Of a DNA stretch of 33,804 bases, positions 16,079-23,562 are shown one piece after another. The translations under genes were made by a program, and so were the position numbers. The notes beneath the pieces were generated by a model that made no database searches, was not told where the DNA came from, and saw only the letters and a list, made by a program, of their open reading frames with translations. Numbering within the stretch: the first letter of the stretch is position 1; every line of letters starts with the position of its first letter. The DNA is from Sphingomonas mali NBRC 15500 (GTDB taxonomy: Bacteria > Pseudomonadota > Alphaproteobacteria > Sphingomonadales > Sphingomonadaceae), in contig NZ_BCYX01000040.1 of assembly GCF_001598415.1 (NCBI RefSeq), positions 1 through 33,804 of the forward strand, given 5' to 3'.

Positions 16079-16351
16079 CTACGCCGCGTAGAAAACAAAT
16101 GCCGTAAAGGCACCCGCCATCGACAATAAAGAGAAAATCATAGAGGGGATAAATCTCCCTTGAGCTCGCAACACCTCAGCTAGAATGACGGATAACACCA
16201 ACAATGAAAACTGTATGTTGGGGTGAGACAACATTATTCCCTTGGAGGCCATCCAACCAATGATATGATACACAGATGCCACCGACAATACGACAGATAC
16301 AACTGCGCATATACACAATATCGTGGCAGCACTCTTGCCAATGTTAGACAT
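16079..16351 (-). CDS. Three-helix small membrane protein, candidate immunity protein
   Basis: The 90-residue product consists almost wholly of three membrane segments: SAATILCICAVVSVVLSVA, IQFSLLVLSVILAEVL and MIFSLLSMAGAFTAFVF. The short loop RAQGRF separates the last two. It starts with ATG at 16351, only 11 bp after the Rhs stop, and is AT-rich like the Rhs tip. Rhs and other polymorphic toxins usually have their immunity gene in exactly this place, and membrane immunity proteins protect against toxins acting on or across the envelope. This role is inferred from position and composition only; no family was recognised. Confidence 0.6.
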   Translation of the reverse strand: MSNIGKSAATILCICAVVSVVLSVASVYHIIGWMASKGIMLSHPNIQFSLLVLSVILAEVLRAQGRFIPSMIFSLLSMAGAFTAFVFYAA

Positions 16352-16362
16352 AACTTTTCACT

Positions 16363-19059
16363 CTAATTCGAGAACAACTTTCCTATTGGTCCGGTAACTC
16401 TGTTGATCAGCCAATTTGGATCATCTTTGGTGTTTCCATATTTAAAATAGGGAACGACATCGTATCTGAAGTGGTTGAACCCGTCTTTTGGACCATAGTA
16501 ATTATATGTTCCAATGTTTCTCGGGTCGGTTACTAAGCGTCCTCTGGAATCATAGACGCCCTCCTGTTTCCCGTCCGGGCTGACATACTTCTGATTTGAT
16601 CCACCTCCTGGACCAAAATGATGCCACCACGACTGGCCCCAAGACAAATGCGTCCAGTGCGCTTTTATAGCCCCATCCTCGGTACTAGGCGGATGATTTT
16701 TTGCATTTCTGTTCCAATTTGCCTTGGCATCCTTATCCCACTTCTCTCGTCCAGCCTTTGCCGCATCTTCTCCCGATTTGACGCTAAAGTTTCCGCTCTC
16801 ATTAGCCTTCGGAGACAGACTCTCTTTCTGAAACTGGCCCGCATAGGTAGTGTTAGAGCCATCGGGATCAGTGCTATAACACGCGCTACCCGCCGGGCAT
16901 CCGCCCATGATGGCAAGCGCCGTCCCAGTGGGATCCGTACCGTCTATCGGGTCATTGCCAACATATGCGTATAGGTTGTTCTGATCCTTGTACCCAATCG
17001 GGTCAGTCTGCATGAAGCGCCCTAGTGTGGGCGAGTACATCCGTGCCTTGTAGTAATAGAGCCCGAGCTGCGAGATCCAGGCTTGGCCCGTATATTGGAA
17101 GAGCCCATAATTGCCTGTCGGCGTGATGCCGTATTCGTCAAACGTGTTGATCCCGAACTTGGCCCCGGTCGCGTCCGCCAGCGAAACGATCGACCCTTGG
17201 TAATCGGGCTCTAGGCTGTAGCGTGTGGCATAGCCGGTACCATTGTATTGGATCATCGGGTCGTCGTTGCCCGGACCATGAACATATTTGTATGGATTGA
17301 CCCCATCCATCTCCATGACAACCGAGTCGCCGTCATAGGTGAATTCGAGCGTCTTGCTCGGTGCCACAACCTGCCACAACCGACCCGAAGGATCGTAGTT
17401 GAGTGTAGCCCCCGCCCCGGCGACGACGGCTCCCTTCATCCGGTTTTCGACGTCGTAAGTATAGGTATTGGTGCCGTCGCCGGTTAAGTCGCCGTTGTCG
17501 TCGTAAGTAAAGGCGGCAGAGCCGGCAGTTGCATACTGATTGAGGCCATTGACTGCGTAAGGCCGGCTGACATTGACATAGCCGGTGAACCGGTAAGCGT
17601 CGTTCGAACGCGTCTTGGTGACGATCTGGCTGGCGGGATTGTAGGCGAATGTGGTGGTGACGTCGCTTGTCGTCGCCGCCAGATCGTCGGTCCATGTTAT
17701 CGGTCGCGACACGGGGTCATAGCTTAGAGTGGTCGTTACCGCACCGCGTGTCTGGCTCCCCAAGCGTCCTTGCGCGTCGAACACCGATGACACGATCGCT
17801 GTCGTGCCCGCCTCTTTTATGGTCGTCAGCCGGTCGAGACCGTCATAGACGTAGGTGAAGTACGAACTGTCGGGATAAGTCAGCTGCGATCGGTTGCCAT
17901 CCGCGTCATAGGCGTAGCTGAGCGTCCGAGCGATCGCTCCCATATTGTTGGTAGTCGACTGAAGGCGATCAAAGCCATCATACGCGTTGGTAATCCCCAG
18001 CCCGCTAGTCGAGACGAACCGCGCAAAGGTTTGCAATCCGCGCAGGTCGTAGCCGTAATAAACGTCGGACGCCGTGCCACCCGGGACGTCTTTGATCGTT
18101 ATGCGGTTCAGCGCGTCGAACGCAAAGCGGATGACGTTGCCGTCGCGCTTCATCAGTTTCGCGCGATTACCGTCGCGATCATAGGAATATTTCTCGCAAT
18201 CGTCTCCGGCGGTCCGCGTTTCCGATGGCCCCACGACCGTATTTCCGAAGCCGTCAGTCGTCTGCGCGATCGTTCCGATCGTGCAAGTGGCCGAGCTCCC
18301 GGTCACCGCCTTCGACGGAAATGCCCAGGCGGCCAGCCGGTCGTAGCCGTCATAGGTGTAGGTCGCCTTGTTGCCGTTGGCGTCGACGACGGTCTTCTGT
18401 TTGCCGCCATCGGTATAGGTGTAAGTAACGTAATCTTGCTGGAGCCCGACCACGCCAAACGCCTTGATCACTCTCAACAACTGTCCCGCATCATCATAGA
18501 CGTTCTTGGTGATGCGGTCGGGTCCGTAGCTCGTGCTGGTCGTCGCCAACGTGCACGCCGAGGTCGGTAGCCCCGACCATGTTGTCGGATTCATGCGTAG
18601 CGCGACGCATTCCTGCCGCCCGACCTGATCATAACTATATTGCGTTACGCCGGTCTCGACCCACGCCGACGTGGCACTATTCCAGCCCCAGATAGCTTCC
18701 GTGACCTTGCGGTCGAGTATGTCGTAGCTCGTCTCGATCTTACTGAATACGGAGAAGCCGGCCCAAGCCGCCGGTGCCACCGCCTCAGACTGCCAACTCG
18801 AAAGCTCCCCCTTTTCGACGCGGATCAAATTGCCCGCCGCGTCATAGGTGCTTCTGATGGCCGCATAATGCAGAGCGCCCGCGCCATCCGGATCGGCTGC
18901 TATCGTCCCGACCACACGTCGCTGCTGATCGTAGCGCGTCGCGTTGGTGAAGTCCGACGGCGACGTCTGGGCTTGCGCGACCTGCGGGGCGACCATGGTC
19001 GCGAGTGCGGTGGCGAGTGTCGCAATCAGCGTGCGTCGAATTGTCGCCGCGCCCCTCAC
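16363..19059 (-). CDS. Exported Rhs-repeat protein with core motif and variable C-terminal tip
   Basis: The 898-residue product starts with a signal peptide (RRTLIATLATALATMVAPQVAQAQ) and then many YD repeats, for example YTYDGYDRLAAW, YAYDADGNRSQLTYPD and FTYDDNGDLTGDG. The Rhs core is present: YTGQAWISQLGLYYYKARMY, then GRFMQTDPIGYKDQNNLYAYVGNDP and DPTGT at about residue 709. The remaining 186 residues are a variable tip with KYVSPDGKQEGVYDSRGRL and VTDPRNIGTYNY, of a kind I have seen at Rhs C-termini but cannot name. The tip DNA is AT-richer: 25 G/C of 60 bases in 16381-16440 against 39 of 60 in 18301-18360. The GTG start overlaps the previous stop as GTGA. In known systems YD repeats form a shell enclosing a released toxin; toxicity here is inferred. 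Confidence 0.85.
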   Translation of the reverse strand: MRGAATIRRTLIATLATALATMVAPQVAQAQTSPSDFTNATRYDQQRRVVGTIAADPDGAGALHYAAIRSTYDAAGNLIRVEKGELSSWQSEAVAPAAWAGFSVFSKIETSYDILDRKVTEAIWGWNSATSAWVETGVTQYSYDQVGRQECVALRMNPTTWSGLPTSACTLATTSTSYGPDRITKNVYDDAGQLLRVIKAFGVVGLQQDYVTYTYTDGGKQKTVVDANGNKATYTYDGYDRLAAWAFPSKAVTGSSATCTIGTIAQTTDGFGNTVVGPSETRTAGDDCEKYSYDRDGNRAKLMKRDGNVIRFAFDALNRITIKDVPGGTASDVYYGYDLRGLQTFARFVSTSGLGITNAYDGFDRLQSTTNNMGAIARTLSYAYDADGNRSQLTYPDSSYFTYVYDGLDRLTTIKEAGTTAIVSSVFDAQGRLGSQTRGAVTTTLSYDPVSRPITWTDDLAATTSDVTTTFAYNPASQIVTKTRSNDAYRFTGYVNVSRPYAVNGLNQYATAGSAAFTYDDNGDLTGDGTNTYTYDVENRMKGAVVAGAGATLNYDPSGRLWQVVAPSKTLEFTYDGDSVVMEMDGVNPYKYVHGPGNDDPMIQYNGTGYATRYSLEPDYQGSIVSLADATGAKFGINTFDEYGITPTGNYGLFQYTGQAWISQLGLYYYKARMYSPTLGRFMQTDPIGYKDQNNLYAYVGNDPIDGTDPTGTALAIMGGCPAGSACYSTDPDGSNTTYAGQFQKESLSPKANESGNFSVKSGEDAAKAGREKWDKDAKANWNRNAKNHPPSTEDGAIKAHWTHLSWGQSWWHHFGPGGGSNQKYVSPDGKQEGVYDSRGRLVTDPRNIGTYNYYGPKDGFNHFRYDVVPYFKYGNTKDDPNWLINRVTGPIGKLFSN

Positions 19060-20897
19060 TGGCAGCTCGTCAGGTTGGCGCGCGGTTTAGTCTCGGATAT
19101 CTTGTTGCCTTGCCAATCATAGCCGTAGCACGTTCGCAAGCTGACCGGATTACTGGGACTGCCCGGCACGTTGGCCGTCACCACGACGCCGCGGAGGAGC
19201 AGGTTGTTAGGCCCTGAGTTCGGGCCATAATCATAAGTCGTGACTACCTCATCGGTGGCGCCCGCGCTGCAGGCATTACCGACCGTGGCACTGGTCGCAC
19301 AGCTGCGCGTTTCGAGCAGCAGCCAGACGGGCGACGCGACCTGCGAATAGCCGCCGCCACTATTCTTGATCCAGGCATAACGCTGACCATAGCTATTCCG
19401 GACGACCGCCTGGACACCGTTGCTGTCGGCGGGCTTGGTTTCCGTTAACACGCCGCCGTGCGTGTAGTCATAAGTGTAAACGGTCGTGTTGCCCTTTGCG
19501 TCCGTGCTTGTCAGCGGCAGGTTGCAGGAGAGCGTCGTGAACGACGAGTAAGCCGGGCATCCCGTGGTTGGGAACGTCCTGGTCTCGACGGCCAGGTCTG
19601 GCAGCCCCGAACCGGTCTTTGCCTTGATGGTGCGGCTGCTCAGCACGCGCCCGTTGGTCGTATAGCCCCATTGATAACTGTAGCCTTCCGGCGTCGTCAT
19701 CGCGTGCGGAAGGTCGTCATAGCTGATCGGGAAGTATCTGTGGATCTCGTCATAAAAGGATATCGCCACGCCGGGCGTCGGCAGTTGCGCCGACCCGACA
19801 TTGAACGCCGTCACAGCCGTCGCACCGCCGGGCTCGGTTACGGTCGTTGCCTCTGAGTCCGGATTTAGATTGTCAGGATCATTTGCGGCGTTGTCGCCGC
19901 AGGTGCAAGCGAACTGCCACGTTGTTCCATCCGCCAATGTTTGGGACGAAATGACAGTCTTGCCCCTCTTAGTGAACGTCGCTCGAAAGGCGTTGGTAAT
20001 CTTGCACGTGGCTGATCCCGGATCGCGTACGCAATTCAAAATACCGGCGCCATTACCGGTGGATTGATATCCGTAGGTGGTAACACTGCTGCTGACGTCA
20101 GTTACCGTCTGGAGGACTGTCTTGCCGGCAACGGTCGCGTAGCCATAGGAGGTTTTCAGCGTTGCGCCGGCACATGTCGTGCTGGTGGTGATGTACGTGA
20201 CCGCAAGATTAAACCCGCACGCCGCCGATACTTGGCTACCCGAATAGTCGAGAACGATGCCGTAACCGAGATTACTGACGATCGTCTTCGGCATGCCCGA
20301 GACATTGGTAATCGTGATCACAGTGCCGTTCGTATAGGCTATGGAAGAAACGGTCTGATAATTTACGTTACTCCCAATCGGCTGAAACGTATAAACCGTC
20401 CCATCTCTATTTGTGAAAATCATCGATGTGCCGACGATAGTTAACTTGGTTCCATACTCATAGTCGCTTGGAAAGTTCTGACTGGGCTGGCCATCATAAA
20501 CATGTGTTTCTCGACCAAGTATAACCGTACTCTTCGCCTGACCTGCAGTTATGGAATAATATGCCTTCATGTCGAAGTTGTGTGTCCAACCCCTGCCAAA
20601 ATAGGCACCGGAGTCTGGATCAGAAGAGACATATGATCTGGAAAAGGTGAGTGACCCGACCGAAAAATCCTGAACGTTCTGCACGAAGGTCGTATCGAGA
20701 AGGTTGAGGCCGGTAGGGCTCATCATGAACGTCCGTTCGGGTGGATTGTTCTGTGCATGGGCCACACCGACGCTCATCGGAGAAATCAGCAAGGCGATTG
20801 CCGCACCGATCGAGCCGACAAATATCGCCAGGTTGCGCAATTTCATCAATGGTCCCCACATGTTTCCGCCACTTGCTCCACCAGCCGCCCGGCTCAT
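19056..20897 (-). CDS. Exported N-terminal Rhs-family protein (first Rhs partner)
   Basis: The product (613 residues from the ATG at 20897) has a signal peptide, MKLRNLAIFVGSIGAAIALL to AHAQ. It then has a DUF6531-like opening (DFSVGSLTFSRSYVSSD, GRGWTHNFDMKAYY) and YD-type segments such as TDAKGNTTVYTYDYTHGG. It ends CYGYDWQGNKISETKPRANL with no core motif and no tip. It therefore looks like the front half of an Rhs polypeptide whose back half is the next gene. The next gene has its own signal peptide, so this is a two-protein design rather than a simple frameshift. The ATG at 20897 overlaps the Calx-beta stop as ATGA; the ATG at 20846 has GGGGA in front and gives a better signal peptide, so it may be the true start. 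Confidence 0.8.
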   Translation of the reverse strand: MSRAAGGASGGNMWGPLMKLRNLAIFVGSIGAAIALLISPMSVGVAHAQNNPPERTFMMSPTGLNLLDTTFVQNVQDFSVGSLTFSRSYVSSDPDSGAYFGRGWTHNFDMKAYYSITAGQAKSTVILGRETHVYDGQPSQNFPSDYEYGTKLTIVGTSMIFTNRDGTVYTFQPIGSNVNYQTVSSIAYTNGTVITITNVSGMPKTIVSNLGYGIVLDYSGSQVSAACGFNLAVTYITTSTTCAGATLKTSYGYATVAGKTVLQTVTDVSSSVTTYGYQSTGNGAGILNCVRDPGSATCKITNAFRATFTKRGKTVISSQTLADGTTWQFACTCGDNAANDPDNLNPDSEATTVTEPGGATAVTAFNVGSAQLPTPGVAISFYDEIHRYFPISYDDLPHAMTTPEGYSYQWGYTTNGRVLSSRTIKAKTGSGLPDLAVETRTFPTTGCPAYSSFTTLSCNLPLTSTDAKGNTTVYTYDYTHGGVLTETKPADSNGVQAVVRNSYGQRYAWIKNSGGGYSQVASPVWLLLETRSCATSATVGNACSAGATDEVVTTYDYGPNSGPNNLLLRGVVVTANVPGSPSNPVSLRTCYGYDWQGNKISETKPRANLTSCQ

Positions 20898-22441
20898 GAT
20901 CCGAGGCACGTGAGCTTGCCGTTGAGATCGCTTACCGTGATCGTCAGCGTGCCGGATGCAGTCGCCCCCAAACTGTCCTGGACGACATAGGAATAGTCGA
21001 ATGTGCCAGCAGCCGATGCTCCAACAGTGACCGACGTAGAACTCGTCACGCTTCCCCAGGCCCAGCTCGGACTCAAACTAGTAATACTCACCAGCGAAAG
21101 TGGCGTGTTGTTGTCTGGATCGGAATCGTTGGCGACGAGGTTGACCGCCTTTTCCACACTGCAGTTAAACGAGGTGCTGTCGGCTGCCGCGACTGGCGGC
21201 AGATTGGTTGGGTCGTTGTCGTTGATGGCGCCCGAACCTTGCGCCGTGGTAATCGTCGCCCCTCCGGAGGGCGATGACAGGTTCACCAGCACTGTCTCTA
21301 TCGATTCTGCCGTGCTGTCGTCAGTCGTTGGCACCGTAATCGTCTTCGCCGTATCGCCAGGAGCAAAAGTCAGTGTCCCCGATGTCGCCGTGAAGTCGAC
21401 GCCCGAGGTCGCCGTACCGCTCGCGGTCGCGTAGTTGACCGAATAGGTCGACACGGCAGCGCCACTTTTGGTGACGGTGAATGTCAACGCCCCACCCTCG
21501 GTGACAGCGGCCGCGTTGCCGATGGCAAAGGACGGCGGGGAGACATCGTTGTCGTTGATGGTGCCCGAGCCCTGTGTCGTAGTGATCGTCGCGCCACCGG
21601 ACGGCGAGGACAGGTTCACCAGCACCGTCTCCGGTGACTCGACCACACTGTCGTCAATCGTCGGGACCGTGATCGTCTGGGTCGTCGTGCCACCCGCAGG
21701 GAAAGTGAGTGTGCCGGACGTTGCGATGAAATCGCTACCCGATATCGCGGTGCCGTTCGCTGTCGCGTAATTGACCGAGAAACTCGCCGAGGTCGTACCG
21801 GTCTTGGTCACTGCGTACGTCAGCGCGGCACCCTCGGTCACCGCGGTCGCGTTGCCGATCGCGAAAGACGGCACGACGGAATCGTTGTCATTGATCGTGC
21901 CCGAGCCCTGCGCCGTGGAGATCGTGGCGCCGTTGGTTGGCGATGACAGGGTCACCAACACCGTCTCGGCGGATTCGACGACACTGTCGTCGATCGTCGC
22001 GACCGTGATCGTCTTAGTCGTTTCGCCGGCCGCGAAGGTCAACGTGCCAGATGTCGTGGTGTAGTCGCTGCCGGCGGCGGCGGTGCCGTTCGTCGTCGCG
22101 TAATTGACTGAATACGTTGATGCCGTCGTGCCTGTTTTTGTCACTATGAAAGTCAGCGGACTGCCCTCCGACACCGCGGTCGCGTTGCCGATGGCAAACG
22201 ACGGGGGGATTGGGGTTCCGGTAACGGTATAGTTTGTCCGGTTGCTCGCGGGGTCAAAGCTCGTGCCGGTCTGCGTGCCGTTGTTCGGACCACCCGAAAT
22301 CGACGATGTTATGAGGCGCCCAAGAGCGTCGTAGGTATAGGTCGTCGTTTCCTGTGCGATCGAAGGCGCCACGATGAGGATCGCAGCAAATGCAGCGCAA
22401 ATAAGTCTCCGCCAACGCCTGCCCAAAGCCGCCCTCCCCAC
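20894..22441 (-). CDS. Exported Calx-beta repeat protein with an N-terminal YD repeat
   Basis: The 515-residue protein has a signal peptide (RRLICAAFAAILIVAPSIAQ), one Rhs-like YD repeat (TTTYTYDALGRLITSS, then SFDPASNRTNY) and three Calx-beta domains of 111-112 residues starting at PSFAIGNA, each ending in GSG-INDND. An Ig-like C-terminal domain follows (LPPVAAADSTSF to GTLTITVSD). The acidic INDND turns and SVNYATANGTA strands are typical of calcium-binding Calx-beta folds in secreted adhesins. The start is GTG at 22441 or, with GGGAGG 6 nt upstream, TTG at 22426. It is the first gene of the Rhs operon, coupled by an ATGA overlap. The YD repeat suggests that it works with the Rhs proteins, perhaps as a surface anchor or adhesin; this is inferred. 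Confidence 0.82.
   Translation of the reverse strand: MGRAALGRRWRRLICAAFAAILIVAPSIAQETTTYTYDALGRLITSSISGGPNNGTQTGTSFDPASNRTNYTVTGTPIPPSFAIGNATAVSEGSPLTFIVTKTGTTASTYSVNYATTNGTAAAGSDYTTTSGTLTFAAGETTKTITVATIDDSVVESAETVLVTLSSPTNGATISTAQGSGTINDNDSVVPSFAIGNATAVTEGAALTYAVTKTGTTSASFSVNYATANGTAISGSDFIATSGTLTFPAGGTTTQTITVPTIDDSVVESPETVLVNLSSPSGGATITTTQGSGTINDNDVSPPSFAIGNAAAVTEGGALTFTVTKSGAAVSTYSVNYATASGTATSGVDFTATSGTLTFAPGDTAKTITVPTTDDSTAESIETVLVNLSSPSGGATITTAQGSGAINDNDPTNLPPVAAADSTSFNCSVEKAVNLVANDSDPDNNTPLSLVSITSLSPSWAWGSVTSSTSVTVGASAAGTFDYSYVVQDSLGATASGTLTITVSDLNGKLTCLGS
21180..22204 (-). repeat. Three tandem Calx-beta coding repeats
   Basis: The marker TTGCCGATSGCRAAVGACGG (plus-strand reading) recurs at 22185, 21852 and 21516, giving periods of 333 and 336 bp. 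Each unit encodes one domain. The three units are similar but not identical, so the array is a domain duplication within the gene rather than a recent slippage product. Confidence 0.8.
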
Positions 22442-22729
22442 TTAGCGAGCCACGGTCCGAGCCGCATTTCACGTTAGACAGTGGAACTGCCCGGCGCCTC
22501 ACGGCGCGTCAAGTAATTCCTTCAACAGTGACTAAAATTTTCATCACACCGACAATATACATCCATTTTGGACTTATTTCATTCTGGTTCGTCAACACCC
22601 GATTTTCCCAGAATTGAAAGCTCATCCGGGGACGGTGCCACATGCTGAATCAGCGTCATCTTTGACGCAGCGACACGGTCACTTACAATCAACGTCCCGG
22701 CTTCATTCACGTCGACGCAACGATACGTC
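22442..22729. promoter_or_regulatory. Upstream region of the Rhs operon
   Basis: No gene is supported. The stretch is AT-richer than its surroundings and should hold the promoter for the minus-strand Calx-beta/Rhs operon. A perfect hairpin GCGTCA-TCTT-TGACGC lies at 22653-22668 and may be an operator or a terminator remnant. I could not fix -35 and -10 boxes. Confidence 0.35.
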
Positions 22730-22921
22730 CTACATCGCAGCAGTCGGGGCTGCGATGAGCGGCACGATGGCGCGTGCGGCCAGTTCGTCCAGCCCTTCGG
22801 TGATCCACCGGGAATAGTGCCGCTCGATCATGACCACGGACGTGTCATGAAGGGCGGCAACCAGGCGGATCGGAAGTCCGAACCTCAAACCTCGTACGAT
22901 CGAACTATGGCGAAGCGCATA
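22730..22921 (-). pseudogene. C-terminal remnant of a second tyrosine integrase
   Basis: About 63 codons preserve the end of a tyrosine recombinase catalytic domain: YALRHSSIVRGLRFGLPIRL, then VAALHDTSVVMIERHYSRWI. They contain the H-x-x-x-x-R-like helix, the late histidine region and the nucleophilic tyrosine in ERHYS. The frame stays open upstream, but the sequence there is unlike an integrase and overlaps the opposite-strand alpA copy, so the front of the gene is gone. It differs from the intact integrase at 23563-24795 (which has HGFRG and VRGAYN), so it comes from another element that used the same area. Confidence 0.7.
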
Positions 22922-23010
22922 AGGTATTGGACTGTAAACGCCCACTATTATTAGCCTGGCACTGTTTTGGCACTCTTGCCAGCGAATTTGGCGTCTCAAA
23001 TGTATCGACG

Positions 23011-23428
23011 GGGAGCGATTGGAACTCACGCGACACAGGACAATGCCATGCCAACCGACACGCCCGACCGCATTCTTCGCCTCAATGCCGTGCTCGATCG
23101 CACCGGCCTGAGCCGCTCGACGCTTTACCGGAAGGTCCAAACCGGCACGTTTCCCAAGCAGGCGCGCAATTGCTTTTCCAGCCGGAAAACGCGTCTGCGC
23201 GCCAAAGCACGCCATGGCCGATCGGCACTGTCTTCCATACTCTCGTGACAAGAAAATCGGGCTCTCGGGTTGCCGGCTGGGAGCGATGGAAATCACGAGA
23301 TACAGGATTGTGCCATGACCGCCGGGGTCCCCGACCGCATCCTCCGGATCAAGACCGTTCTCGAGCGGACGGGTCTGAGCCGTTCAACCTTGTATCGAAA
23401 GATTCGCGAAGGCACTTTTCCGCGTCAG
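23011..23428 (+). repeat. Direct tandem duplication covering the alpA leaders and HTH coding parts
   Basis: The stretches 23011-23160 and 23279-23428 are clearly homologous, with a spacing of about 268 bp. Both contain GGGAGCGAT, a Shine-Dalgarno ACAGGA, the ATG and the HTH codons. Similarity ends abruptly after the codons for GTFP(K/R)Q. Confidence 0.7.
23048..23248 (+). pseudogene. alpA: AlpA-like regulator, first copy, C-terminus altered
   Basis: The 66-residue frame starts MPTDTPDRILRLNAVLDRTG and has the AlpA helix-turn-helix LSRSTLYRKVQTGTFPKQ. It then departs from the family, giving ARNCFSSRKTRLRAKARHGR instead of the K-I-S...G-W-R-E-S wing. The Shine-Dalgarno sequence AGGACAAT is intact. 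In P4-like elements AlpA activates the integrase gene and favours excision. Loss of the wing suggests that this copy is inactive, or that it is a short HTH protein that could interfere with the second copy. Confidence 0.55.
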
Positions 23429-23536
23429 GTGAAGATCAGTGCTCAATGCGCCGGCTGGCGGGAGTCGATCGTCAATAGCTGGATCGCCGAGCTGCCCGGC
23501 GACAAACAGTCATCCGCGGCCGACACCGCTCATTGA
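23315..23536 (+). CDS. alpA: AlpA family transcriptional regulator, intact copy
   Basis: The 73-residue protein follows the AlpA pattern in full: PDRILRIKTVLERTGLSRST, LYRKIREGTFPRQVKIS, then GWRESIVNSWI. It is a small winged helix-turn-helix protein, and in satellite phage P4-type islands such proteins regulate the integrase and promote excision. AGGATTG lies upstream of the ATG. It converges with the integrase gene, whose stop is 26 bp away. An interrupted second, damaged copy lies just before it. Role by family; the target promoter here was not identified. Confidence 0.8.
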   Translation: MTAGVPDRILRIKTVLERTGLSRSTLYRKIREGTFPRQVKISAQCAGWRESIVNSWIAELPGDKQSSAADTAH

Positions 23537-23562
23537 AACACAGCCTCCGCCGATGCGAGGCG

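Noticed and set aside
19040..19070. Frameshift splitting one Rhs gene into two
   Set aside because: The downstream gene has its own start and a clear signal peptide, and the junction is an orderly GTGA overlap.
20704..22064. Plus-strand frames across the Calx-beta gene
   Set aside because: They are antisense shadows of a repetitive gene; the minus-strand frame has the signal peptide and the domains.
21180..22204. Regular repeats that might suggest a CRISPR array
   Set aside because: Periods of 333 and 336 bp with in-frame domain similarity show tandem protein domains, not short repeats with spacers. No CRISPR array was seen anywhere in the window.
23011..23035. Resemblance of GATTGGAACTCACGCGA to the T-arm of a tRNA gene, as a possible decayed att site
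   Set aside because: The same leader recurs before the second alpA copy in diverged form, so it belongs to the alpA duplication; the match to the tRNA-Gln T-arm is too weak.
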